Positions 34,686 through 43,037 of a stretch of 64,000 nucleotides of DNA are shown piece by piece. Below the pieces are notes generated by a model, which had not been told where the DNA came from, made no database searches, and saw only the letters and a program-made list of their open reading frames with translations. The DNA is from Sedimentibacter sp. SX930 (GTDB lineage Bacteria; Bacillota; Bacilli; Lactobacillales; Aerococcaceae). The stretch lies in assembly GCA_002155105.1 (NCBI GenBank), contig MUZD01000004.1, positions 62,001 to 126,000 of the forward strand, read 5' to 3'. Each line of letters opens with the position of its first letter. Position 1 is the stretch's first letter. Made by a program: the position numbers and the translations under genes.

Positions 34686-35807
34686 TTGGAACAAATTGTT
34701 GCAGGAATCTTATCCGTCACGCCCGGCCAACTGATCATGATGGTCATCGGCAGTGTGTTGATGTATCTGGGGATCAAGAAAGAATATGAACCGACCTTGT
34801 TGGTACCGATGGGATTGGGAACAATCCTCGTCAACTTCCCGGGGACCGGCGTCTTGACGCAGATGGTCAACGGAAGCGAATCGGAAGGCGTCCTCGATGT
34901 CCTTTTCGAAGCCGGCATCAGCACAGAGCTGTTCCCGTTATTGATCTTTATCGGCATCGGGGCCATGATCGACTTCGGCCCGCTGCTACAGAACCCATTC
35001 ATGCTATTATTCGGCGCTGCTGCCCAATTCGGTATTTTCTTCACGATTGCGGTAGCTGTATTTTTCGGATTCGACATCAGAGAAGCCGCTTCGATCGGCA
35101 TCATCGGCGCCGCCGATGGCCCGACAGCCATCTTTGTTTCTAATCAGTTGGCGCCTAATCTCTTGGGACCGATCACCGTCGCAGCTTATTCTTACATGGC
35201 CTTGGTGCCGATCATCCAACCGATCGCCATCAAAGCCGTCACGACCAAAAAAGAACGTCAGATCCGCATGACCTACAAAGCAGAAGGCGTTTCGAAGATG
35301 ACGAAAATCCTGTTCCCGATCATCATTACGCTGATTTCGGGCTTCATCGCGCCGATCTCCTTGCCGCTGGTCGGGTTCCTGATGTTCGGCAACCTGTTGC
35401 GCGAATGCGGCGTATTGGACCGACTGTCACAGACTGCCCAGAACGAATTGGTCAATATCATCAGCATCCTGTTGGGGATCACGATTTCCGTCAAGATGCA
35501 GGCTGAACTGTTCCTGAATCTGCAGACGTTGATGATCATCGCCTTCGGTTTGGTTGCCTTCATCATGGATACGATCGGCGGGGTGTTGTTCGCCAAATTC
35601 CTGAACCTGTTCCGCACCCAAAAAATCAATCCGATGATCGGTGGTGCCGGTATTTCTGCCTTCCCGATGTCCAGCCGGGTCATCCAAAAGATGGCAACGG
35701 AAGAAGACCCGCAGAACTTCGTATTGATGTATGCGGTAGGATCGAACGTTTCCGGACAGATCGCATCCGTTATCGCCGGCGGATTGGTGCTTGGCTTCTT
35801 CAGCTAA
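34686..35807 (+). CDS. oadB: Sodium-pumping oxaloacetate decarboxylase, beta subunit
   Basis: The 373-residue membrane protein has about nine hydrophobic segments and the carboxybiotin decarboxylase motifs: IGIGAMIDFGPLLQNP and IGIIGAADGPTAIFVSN, which include the conserved Asp used for Na+ and proton handling, and a second block GNLLRECGVLDRLSQTAQNELVNI. It decarboxylates carboxybiotin and exports Na+. The start is TTG, with GGAGGG at good distance. Confidence 0.95.
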   Translation: MEQIVAGILSVTPGQLIMMVIGSVLMYLGIKKEYEPTLLVPMGLGTILVNFPGTGVLTQMVNGSESEGVLDVLFEAGISTELFPLLIFIGIGAMIDFGPLLQNPFMLLFGAAAQFGIFFTIAVAVFFGFDIREAASIGIIGAADGPTAIFVSNQLAPNLLGPITVAAYSYMALVPIIQPIAIKAVTTKKERQIRMTYKAEGVSKMTKILFPIIITLISGFIAPISLPLVGFLMFGNLLRECGVLDRLSQTAQNELVNIISILLGITISVKMQAELFLNLQTLMIIAFGLVAFIMDTIGGVLFAKFLNLFRTQKINPMIGGAGISAFPMSSRVIQKMATEEDPQNFVLMYAVGSNVSGQIASVIAGGLVLGFFS

Positions 35808-35835
35808 CCTATTATTCTTTTGAAAGGAGATTGAC

Positions 35836-35967
35836 ATGAGCACTTTTGAAAATTTACAGATCGCCCTGGAACTGATGCTGTTCGGGATGGGAGGGATCTT
35901 TCTCGTCCTTTTCCTCCTGTATATAGTTTGTATTGTACTGATTAAACGGTTCCCGGCCGATAAATGA
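35836..35967 (+). CDS. 43-residue OadG-like membrane peptide
   Basis: The frame encodes MSTFENLQIALELMLFGMGG followed by a single strongly hydrophobic segment (about 13-37) and a short basic tail. A good AAAGGAG lies before the ATG, and its stop overlaps the oadA frame. Position between oadB and oadA and the membrane-anchor shape fit the gamma subunit OadG, though typical OadG proteins are about twice as long and have a C-terminal zinc-binding His-rich tail that is missing here. Confidence 0.75.
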   Translation: MSTFENLQIALELMLFGMGGIFLVLFLLYIVCIVLIKRFPADK

Positions 35968-35981
35968 TGGAGTTGATGAAA

Positions 35982-37370
35982 ATGACGAAAAAGATTCGTT
36001 TTATGGAAACAGTCCTGCGGGATGGTCATCAAAGTCTCGTGGCGACCCGCATGTCGACCCCGGAAATGCTGCCGATCCTGAAAAAAATGGACGAAGCCGG
36101 CTATGATGCGCTTGAGGTCTGGGGCGGCGCGACTTTCGATGCTTGCCTGCGGTACTTGAACGAGGACCCATGGGAAAGACTGCGCACAATCCGCAACGAA
36201 GTGAAGCACACGAAGTTGCAGATGCTTTTGAGAGGCCAGAATTTGTTGGGCTATAAGCACTATCCCGATGATGTCGTCGAAACATTCATCCAGAAAGCGA
36301 TCGAAAACGGCATCGATGTGATCCGGGTGTTCGACGCTCTGAATGATCTGCGGAATCTGAAGACGTCCTTCAAGGCCATCAAAAAGTATGGCGGACACTG
36401 CCAAGGGACGATCAGCTATACGACCAGCGAAGTGCACAACAATGACTATTACCTGAAACTGGTTGCGCAGATGGAGATAATGGGTGCGGATTCGATCTGC
36501 ATCAAGGACATGGCGGGCATCCTGACGCCGAAGAATGTCTTCGAATTGGTCAGCGCGCTGAAGAAATCCACGGTGCTGCCGATCCATGTCCACACGCATT
36601 GCACCAGCGGCATAGCCGAAATGACCTACCTGATGGCCGCGCAAGCGGGAGCGGACGGCATCGATTGCGCCATCTCGCCGTTCTCCGGCGGGACCAGCCA
36701 ACCGGCGACGGAATCGATGGCAATCGCCTTGGAGGAGATGGGCTATGATACCGGCTTGGATCTGGAAGCCCTGAAGGAGATCGCGGATCATTTCCGACCG
36801 ATCAAAGAAGACTTCCGCAGCAAGGGTCTCCTGAATCCGAAAGTGATGGATGTCGAGCCGAATACTTTGTTGTACCAAGTTCCCGGGGGCATGCTTTCCA
36901 ACCTGCTTTCGCAACTGAAAGAGGCGCACCAGGAGGACAAATACGAAGCGGTACTGAAGGAAATCCCTGCAGTAAGGAAAGACATGGGCTATCCGCCGCT
37001 TGTGACGCCGTTATCGCAGATGGTCGGCACACAAGCTGTCATGAACGTTGTGAGTGGGGAACGCTACAAGATGGTACCGAAAGAGATCAAGGATTATGTA
37101 AAAGGCTCCTACGGGAAATCCCCGGCGCCGCTATCCGAAGAAATCAAACAAAAAATCATCGGCGATGAGGAAACCTGCACGGTACGGCCGGCAGACATGA
37201 TTGAACCGGGGATGGAGAGCTTCAAAAAGGATACGGCAGCTTACGCAGGCACGACGGAAGATGTCTTGACGTATGCGCTGTTCCCGAATCTGGCTGAACC
37301 ATTTCTGCGCAAAAAGAAAGATCCGTTCTACGATGTACCGATCCAAAACGTTACGATCATCCTTCCTTAA
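35982..37370 (+). CDS. oadA: Oxaloacetate decarboxylase, alpha subunit (carboxyltransferase)
   Basis: The protein is about 462 residues: a TIM-barrel carboxyltransferase with METVLRDGHQSL, QMLLRGQNLLGYKHY, CIKDMAGILTP (catalytic Lys) and the metal motif HVHTHCTSG, then the conserved C-terminal post-barrel domain (FRPIKEDFRSKGLL). It transfers the carboxyl of oxaloacetate to biotin, giving pyruvate. It ends without a biotin domain, consistent with the separate carrier gene. Several in-frame ATGs precede; the ATG at 35982 is placed best behind TGGAG. Confidence 0.95.
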   Translation: MTKKIRFMETVLRDGHQSLVATRMSTPEMLPILKKMDEAGYDALEVWGGATFDACLRYLNEDPWERLRTIRNEVKHTKLQMLLRGQNLLGYKHYPDDVVETFIQKAIENGIDVIRVFDALNDLRNLKTSFKAIKKYGGHCQGTISYTTSEVHNNDYYLKLVAQMEIMGADSICIKDMAGILTPKNVFELVSALKKSTVLPIHVHTHCTSGIAEMTYLMAAQAGADGIDCAISPFSGGTSQPATESMAIALEEMGYDTGLDLEALKEIADHFRPIKEDFRSKGLLNPKVMDVEPNTLLYQVPGGMLSNLLSQLKEAHQEDKYEAVLKEIPAVRKDMGYPPLVTPLSQMVGTQAVMNVVSGERYKMVPKEIKDYVKGSYGKSPAPLSEEIKQKIIGDEETCTVRPADMIEPGMESFKKDTAAYAGTTEDVLTYALFPNLAEPFLRKKKDPFYDVPIQNVTIILP

Positions 37371-37387
37371 AGTTACTGGAAATGCTG

Positions 37388-37418
37388 GCATAATCTTTTT
37401 TATGAGACGAGATTATGC
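37388..37418. other. Hairpin after oadA
   Basis: GCATAATCT pairs with AGATTATGC around a short loop. Without a T-run after it, it may be a weak terminator or an mRNA end-stabiliser before the carrier gene. Confidence 0.5.
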
Positions 37419-37451
37419 TAGTATTTTATAAAATGGGAAATCCACCCAGTT

Positions 37452-37495
37452 TTTGAGTGGAGTAGCGTGTTCTTATAATTTGTAAGCGCTTTTTG
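37452..37495 (+). promoter_or_regulatory. Promoter and cre-like site of the CitMHS carrier gene
   Basis: TATAAT (37474-37479) with a weak upstream -35 is followed immediately by TGTAAGCGCTTTTT (37481-37494), a good cre match covering the start point. CcpA-type repression would be expected. Confidence 0.65.
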
Positions 37496-37555
37496 AAAGG
37501 CTCATTCATTTTGAATCGGGTCAACAACTCAAACGAAGAAGGGACATAATTATTT

Positions 37556-38923
37556 ATGATATTGACATTCCTTGCGATCGCTATGATCACCATCTTTATT
37601 GTCGTGCTGGCGAAAAAGAAACTTTCCATTTTTGGGGCTTTGACCTTAATCCCATTGATTTTCGGTATTACCGCTACTTTCGTGAACAAGGTGCCTTTGA
37701 CTGACATGTTCGAGTGGATCAAGACAGGGCTATTCTACAGCGTCAATGCTGAAACAGGGAAAGTATCGATGGGTGTAATCTCTCCCGCAATCGTCATCCT
37801 ATTTGCGGTACTGTACTTCGGCGTCATGCTGAATGTCGGTCTGTTCGACCCGTTGTGCGAATTCTTCATCAAAAAAGCCAAAGGTGACCCGTTGAAAGTG
37901 ACGGTGGCTACTGTTTTGACTTCGCTGGTCGTAACCATGAACGGCGATACGACAACTACAATCATCATCTGTGTGGCAGCCTTCATCGAACTTTGGAAAC
38001 AGATGAAGATGAACCTGCTTTACTTAGCAGTCATCATTGTTACGCCAATCGGTATCTTCAACCAATTGCCTTGGGGAGGCCCGACCATCGCGGCCAGCAC
38101 AGCAATGGGCGTTGAAATCAGTACCTTGTTCGCGGCTTTGTTGCCAGGGTTATTGGTTGCAGCTGTTTACGCAGTCATCATGGCCTACATCATCGGACTT
38201 AAGGAAAGAAAACGTCTGAATTTTGATCCGAAAGATGCCAAAGATGTCTCACCTGAAACGATCCAGAACATGTTGAACGCAATCCGCGATAACGAACCTG
38301 AATTGAAAAGACCTAAAATGTGGTGGTTCAATCTGATCATGACGCTTGCCCTTTTGGCAATGCTGATCATGGATATTGCCCACGGTGGTATCCTGTTCAT
38401 GCTGGGAGCCGCAATCGCTTTGACTGCGAATTACCGCTCCTCTAAACTGGTTACGGAACGTTTGGATGCACTTGCTGCCGATTCTTTGGCGCCAGCCTTG
38501 GCTACTTTGGCAGCCGGCGTCTTCTCCGGAATCTTGACAGGAAGCGGAATGGCTACTGCTTTGGCGGAAGGGATCACTAAAATCATCCCTGAATCATTGG
38601 GTACGCATATGGCGCCGATCTACGCCATCATCTCTGCACCAGCGATCACATTCCTGCCTCAGGATGCCTTCTACTTCGGGATCGCCAGTGTAATGGCAGG
38701 CGTAATGGGCCAGTTCGGCATCACGCCGGATCAGGCCGCCGTCGCTTCGATGGTAGGGCAAGCATTCCGATTGATAAGCCCGGTCATCCCGGCCTTGTAC
38801 ATGCTTTGCGAATACACGGAGATCAACTTCGTCGACTTCCAAAAAGGCTACATCAAGTTTGCTTGGCCGATCCTGTTCATCTACATCATCGTCTACGGCA
38901 TCACAGGTGTCATGCCGCTTTAA
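37556..38923 (+). CDS. CitMHS-family dicarboxylate carrier (probable tartrate importer)
   Basis: The 455-residue protein has twelve or more hydrophobic segments and CitMHS motifs: VTMNGDTTTTIIICVAA and TPIGIFNQLPWGGPT in the first half, and ISAPAITFLPQDAFYFG in the second. Family members import metal-citrate or other dicarboxylates with protons. Placement directly after the ttd-oad operon, with its own cre-controlled promoter, makes L-tartrate the likely substrate. A ribosome site AAGAAGGGA sits 11 bases before the ATG. Confidence 0.85.
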   Translation: MILTFLAIAMITIFIVVLAKKKLSIFGALTLIPLIFGITATFVNKVPLTDMFEWIKTGLFYSVNAETGKVSMGVISPAIVILFAVLYFGVMLNVGLFDPLCEFFIKKAKGDPLKVTVATVLTSLVVTMNGDTTTTIIICVAAFIELWKQMKMNLLYLAVIIVTPIGIFNQLPWGGPTIAASTAMGVEISTLFAALLPGLLVAAVYAVIMAYIIGLKERKRLNFDPKDAKDVSPETIQNMLNAIRDNEPELKRPKMWWFNLIMTLALLAMLIMDIAHGGILFMLGAAIALTANYRSSKLVTERLDALAADSLAPALATLAAGVFSGILTGSGMATALAEGITKIIPESLGTHMAPIYAIISAPAITFLPQDAFYFGIASVMAGVMGQFGITPDQAAVASMVGQAFRLISPVIPALYMLCEYTEINFVDFQKGYIKFAWPILFIYIIVYGITGVMPL

Positions 38924-38951
38924 GATTCAACAATAATATAGTGAATGAAGG

Positions 38952-38987
38952 AAAGCGTTCGGCGGATAAAACCGAGCGCTTTTTTTG
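38952..38987 (+). terminator. Terminator after the carrier gene
   Basis: AAAGCG(TTCGG) pairs with (CCGA)GCGCTTT, followed by T7. Confidence 0.8.
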
Positions 38988-39103
38988 TGCATTTTGCTCA
39001 TGTTAATTTAATAATTTTTAAAACTAACATAGTGGCACTCTATAATCTATGGTAATATTGAAGAAAGAGAGCATCGGAGTCAACAGGAAAGAAGGGTTGC
39101 CAA

Positions 39104-41104
39104 TTGGAGAATAACGAGAGCATTTTCGATACAATTTGCCGGATGCGGGATGAACAGCCTGGTCTGCCTTATCGGTTCCAGGATGAGCGGACGGCTGGGC
39201 AAAAAGATGTGCTTTATGTCCTTGCATCCGAAGGGATCCCGTTTTGGCGGAAAGAGGATTTGGCGAAGGAGTGCTGCGGCATCCTCAAGGACCTCGTCCA
39301 CAAAGAAGAGGCGATCCTGACAGACCCTGTTCTGCGCCATTTTCTGGAGCATTATCCGATCTGCAGTTATTTCCTTGAATTGCGCGAAAGAGTGAGGATT
39401 ACTTTGGAAGCGGAATCAGGAGCGCGGGAGCGGTTGTACCATCTCGGCATGCGGCTCGCCCGCAGCGGCACCGATCCGGAACAGGTGAAACTGGGCATCA
39501 TCCTTCTGGGCTTCTTTCCGTATGATACGACCAAACAGATCATGCGCACACTGGGTTACCACAGCGAGTACACTTTGTACGTGCTCGAGAGCATCCAGTA
39601 TGTTTTCCCGCTGCAGAACAATTTCATCTTCGAATTGGCCAAGCAAACTGTCGGTTACGGAAAACTGGCGGCCATGTTCCTGCTGAAGCCGGTCACTTGG
39701 GAGCAGCAACACTGGATGATGCATGAAGGCATCAAGAGCGATTTCCTCGCCAACATCTACGCCAATCTCTGCATCCAGAAAACGGATATGCGCGCCTATT
39801 TCAAAAAGACCGAGATCACTGCAGCCAATTTCACGGATTTCGCTTATCTGATCTGTTACGCCGACTACAACAATGACAGCTTGACCCTCGATGCCCAGCT
39901 GGACTTCCTGTATAAGTTCATCGACAAGCGCGATTATGCGGCAAGCTTCATCGATCTGGGCGCGCTCGTCAGCATCTGGTATCAGGCAGTCGACTATTGG
40001 CAACAGGATTACGACTTCATCAGTCAAAATGAAACGAAATACCGCCGCACTAAAACCATGTGGGATACCCGCATCGCTCGCTACGAAAAGCTGGTGCATA
40101 AAATCGAGAGTTTCCTGCATCAGCCTAAATGGCGCCACATCGTCTATCAGGAAATTTCCGCCCCGAAGGAATCGGATAGTCTGATTATGAAAGTGCTCGT
40201 CTATCTGAACATGCATCCCGATTTTCCGGCTTTCATGGAAGTGCTGAGTAGGCAACCGTTGGGATTCAACATGCTGGATTTCTTCCTGAAAATCAATCCC
40301 GAATTCTATTTCGACGATGTCTGCGAATACCTGGAAGCGATCCTGAACCCGGAGCTCTACACGCTCCCTCTGGAAACCGAAGAGCCTGAAAATCCGAGCG
40401 TCACGGATCTGATGCGCGCCGACGAATGGTTGCTGCGCCTGTTCGAAGTGATGAGCGAGAAACGCAAATACAACGAAGCCTGGTGCATCCGCGGCATCCA
40501 TTACCGTCATGCCGGCGTGCGCAAAAAAGCGGCGCAGGTGCTGCAACAGCACAGGAAAAAATGGTCCGACCAGGTGGAACATGAACTCCGGATTGCGCTT
40601 GAGAAGGAGCCGAACATCAAACTGAAGCGGCAGATCGACAGACTCTTGCAGCCGGAAAATCTGAAGAACCAAAAAGAAAGTCGTTATCTGAAGGCAAAGC
40701 AGCCGCCGTTGAGCCATGCCCACACGGACAAGGAATTGCTGCATACCTATATCGCCGGCACGCAGTTTCATGAGCTGAGTGGAGTCGCCGATTTCCTGAA
40801 ACCGGGAGATTTGCTGCAGCTTGTCCGCGAGGCCGATAATTCCTATGACGCGAATGCCATCGCCGTTGCGACCCAAGCCGGCTACATGCTGGGTTATGTG
40901 CCGCGCTCGGAGAATCCCGTCCTGGCCAGTCTGCTCGATGCCGAGGAGCGTCTTTATGCGATCCTTGAATCGCCGACAGTCGAGATGGAACGGCCGAAAA
41001 TCACGATTGTCCTGAAACGCACCTTTTTCCAAGCGCAACCGAATGAGCAGGGCCAAGGCATCATCCTGCCGTTCCCACCGCCAAAGAAAAAGAAATACGA
41101 ATAA
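39104..41104 (+). CDS. Large HEAT-like protein with a C-terminal HIRAN domain
   Basis: The 666-residue cytosolic protein is mostly helical and unlike anything I can name over residues 1-530; KKAAQVLQQHRKKW has a HEAT-like look. Residues of about 545-625 form a HIRAN domain (TYIAGTQFHELSGVADFLKPGDLLQLVREADN...NAIAVA...GYMLGYVPR), which in HLTF binds DNA 3' ends. There is no helicase or nuclease domain and no such gene beside it. The start is TTG, with AAGAAGGG at eight bases. Confidence 0.8.
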   Translation: MENNESIFDTICRMRDEQPGLPYRFQDERTAGQKDVLYVLASEGIPFWRKEDLAKECCGILKDLVHKEEAILTDPVLRHFLEHYPICSYFLELRERVRITLEAESGARERLYHLGMRLARSGTDPEQVKLGIILLGFFPYDTTKQIMRTLGYHSEYTLYVLESIQYVFPLQNNFIFELAKQTVGYGKLAAMFLLKPVTWEQQHWMMHEGIKSDFLANIYANLCIQKTDMRAYFKKTEITAANFTDFAYLICYADYNNDSLTLDAQLDFLYKFIDKRDYAASFIDLGALVSIWYQAVDYWQQDYDFISQNETKYRRTKTMWDTRIARYEKLVHKIESFLHQPKWRHIVYQEISAPKESDSLIMKVLVYLNMHPDFPAFMEVLSRQPLGFNMLDFFLKINPEFYFDDVCEYLEAILNPELYTLPLETEEPENPSVTDLMRADEWLLRLFEVMSEKRKYNEAWCIRGIHYRHAGVRKKAAQVLQQHRKKWSDQVEHELRIALEKEPNIKLKRQIDRLLQPENLKNQKESRYLKAKQPPLSHAHTDKELLHTYIAGTQFHELSGVADFLKPGDLLQLVREADNSYDANAIAVATQAGYMLGYVPRSENPVLASLLDAEERLYAILESPTVEMERPKITIVLKRTFFQAQPNEQGQGIILPFPPPKKKKYE

Positions 41105-41123
41105 GAAAAAGAAAAGCGGAACG

Positions 41124-41160
41124 AAGAGGAACACCGAAAGAACAGGGTGTTCCTCTTTTT
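41124..41160 (+). terminator. Terminator after HIRAN gene
   Basis: AAGAGGAACACC pairs with GGTGTTCCTCTT, followed by T-run. Confidence 0.9.
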
Positions 41161-41241
41161 GCGCGGAAATGAACTTGACTATTTCGCGGGAAAGTCGAAA
41201 ATGGGAAGAGAGCGTTAAATTGACAGAAGGGGGAGTAATAT

Positions 41242-41745
41242 ATGAATTTTGGGAAATTGTTGGGGACTTTGATTGTGGCATTCATCGGAGGCTGGGCAGG
41301 GATCCGCTTCCGCGTGCCAGCCGGAGGGATGATCGGTTCGCTGGTCGCAGTCGCCATCTACAATTATTTTTCGCAGATGGGCTACATGCCGGCCAATCTG
41401 AAGATCATCGGTCAGATCATCATCGGTGGGACCATCGGCATGAACTTCACGAAAAGCAGCTTGGCCGAAATGAAACAGGTGTTTTTCCCTGCCGTTACTT
41501 CCGTACTGATTTTGTTGACGGTCGGAGTGATTGCGGGCTACATCCTACACAAAGTGGCTGGAATCGATCTGATCACGGCCTTGCTTGGGACTTCACCGGG
41601 CGGATTGACGGATATGACCATCCTGGCGGCGGCTTTTGAGGCGGACACGATCGTCGTCTCCTCCATCCATCTCGTCCGGCTATTCTCTGTCATCCTGTTG
41701 ATGCCGATCTTTGTCCGATTCATCAGCACGTACATAAATAAATAA
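41242..41745 (+). CDS. Single-repeat AbrB-family membrane protein
   Basis: The 167-residue protein has about five hydrophobic segments and the AbrB/ammonia monooxygenase-like membrane family motif: GGWAGIRFRVPAGGMIGSLVAVA, IGQIIIGGTIGMNFT and LLGTSPGGLTDMTILA. Typical members are about 350 residues with two copies of this domain; here only one is encoded and the length is complete. It might dimerise. The substrate is unknown. GGGGGAG precedes the ATG. Confidence 0.85.
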   Translation: MNFGKLLGTLIVAFIGGWAGIRFRVPAGGMIGSLVAVAIYNYFSQMGYMPANLKIIGQIIIGGTIGMNFTKSSLAEMKQVFFPAVTSVLILLTVGVIAGYILHKVAGIDLITALLGTSPGGLTDMTILAAAFEADTIVVSSIHLVRLFSVILLMPIFVRFISTYINK

Positions 41746-41991
41746 GCAAAAATGGCCGTTTCGAAGAATCGGACAACCGCAATGCGTTTGGAGCACTGTT
41801 TGTCCGATAACCGCGAAGAATCGGACAAGCGCAACAAAAAAGCGATGCCGTTTGTCCGATAACCGCGAAGAATCGGACAAGCGCAACAAAAAAAGCGACG
41901 CCGTTTGTCCGATAACCGCGAAGAATAGGACAAGCGCAACAAAAAGCGATGCTGTTTGTCCGATAACCGTGAAGAATCGGACAACCGCAAC
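41746..41991. repeat. Tandem array of 52-bp hairpin units
   Basis: Four near-identical units begin at 41798, 41850, 41903 and 41954, each about 51-53 bp, after a degenerate partial copy from about 41755. Each unit contains TTGTCCGAT and its complement ATCGGACAA around AACCGCGAAGA, then GCGCAACAAAAAAGCGATGC. Differences are few substitutions and A-run length. The array fills the gap between two convergent genes and ends in a terminator. Confidence 0.92.
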
Positions 41992-42029
41992 AAAAAAGCG
42001 ACTGTCTCCAAGAGACGGCCGCTTTTTTT
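41992..42029. terminator. Bidirectional terminator at the end of the 52-bp array
   Basis: AAAAAAGCG..GTCTC pairs with GAGAC..CGCTTTTTT, with A-run and T-run on the two sides. It serves the AbrB-like and degV genes. Confidence 0.88.
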
Positions 42030-42046
42030 GACTGAAGCAACTATTG

Positions 42047-42901
42047 TTACTCGTATTTCTTCAGGAAGAACAATCCCAGTGTCCCAAGTCCTGTATGCGA
42101 ACTGATCGTGGAACCGATCGTGTTCACATAGATGCGGCGCGGATGGAAATGCTCTTCGATGTATTGGCGCATTTCCTCGATAGCTTCGGCATCGTCGCTA
42201 TGGCAAAGGAAGACGTTTTGTTCCTGGATCATATCCGCTTCATCGCGCAAGCGTTCGTACATCCGATTCATGACTTTTTTGCGCCCGCGTAGTTTTTCGA
42301 CGGGGATCAGTTCGCCATCGAGGACTTCCAATAGCGGTTGGATATTCAGCAATCCACCAAGAAAAGCACTGGACTTCGAAAGTCGGCCGCCTTCCGCAAG
42401 GTAATTCAGATCCTTGACCGTAAACAGAGACACGACGTTGGCAGACGTGAAACGGACACGCGATTCAATCTCATCCAAAGTAAAACCGGCCTCGCGCATT
42501 TCGATTGCTTCGACGACAGACAAGCCTTCACCGACGGAAGCACTCATGGAGTCGACCAACCGCAGATCAAAGTCCGGGAACTCCTCTTGCAGTTGTTGGT
42601 AAGCCAGATAAGCGGCCTGGTAAGTGCCGGAAAGTTTGGCGGAAAGGGAAATATAGATGCCCGATTCGCCGGCTTCCGCGGCTTTCCGGAAACCGGAAAG
42701 GAATTTCTCCAAGGACACTTGGCTCGTTTTCGGATGACCGCCGCGTGCGATCATTTCATAGACTTTATCGGCTTGGATTTCAATCATATCTTCGTATTCG
42801 CCGGTATCCAGCAAAGTGGTCAACGGGAAGACTTCCACATCATTCTCCTGCAGATAGGCATAGGCCAGATCACAAGCACTATCGGTAAATATTTTCATCA
42901 T
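42047..42901 (-). CDS. DegV-family fatty-acid-binding protein
   Basis: The protein is about 284 residues: MKIFTDSACDLAYAYLQENDVEVFPLTTLL at the start, GHPKTSQVSLEKFLSGFRKA, the fatty-acid loop IYISLSAKLSGTYQAA, and RGRKKVMNRM and TIGSTISSHTGLGTLGLFF near the end. DegV/FakB proteins present fatty acids to FakA kinase; no fakA is in the window. Two adjacent ATGs (42901 and 42898) are possible behind GGAGG. Confidence 0.92.
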   Translation of the reverse strand: MMKIFTDSACDLAYAYLQENDVEVFPLTTLLDTGEYEDMIEIQADKVYEMIARGGHPKTSQVSLEKFLSGFRKAAEAGESGIYISLSAKLSGTYQAAYLAYQQLQEEFPDFDLRLVDSMSASVGEGLSVVEAIEMREAGFTLDEIESRVRFTSANVVSLFTVKDLNYLAEGGRLSKSSAFLGGLLNIQPLLEVLDGELIPVEKLRGRKKVMNRMYERLRDEADMIQEQNVFLCHSDDAEAIEEMRQYIEEHFHPRRIYVNTIGSTISSHTGLGTLGLFFLKKYE

Positions 42902-43037
42902 AAACGCCTCCTCTAGCGCGAGTTCTATCACGGGATATTCCGTGGTCTACTCTACAGTATAGCACGTTTCGGCTGTTTGGAAAATTTCGGCACAACGGCC
43001 CCTTTAAATGGGTCGTTGCGGATGCAAAAATAAAGGC

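Noticed and set aside
41798-42005. Possible CRISPR array
   Set aside because: Units are contiguous, nearly identical over the full 52 bp and lack variable spacers; no cas genes are near.
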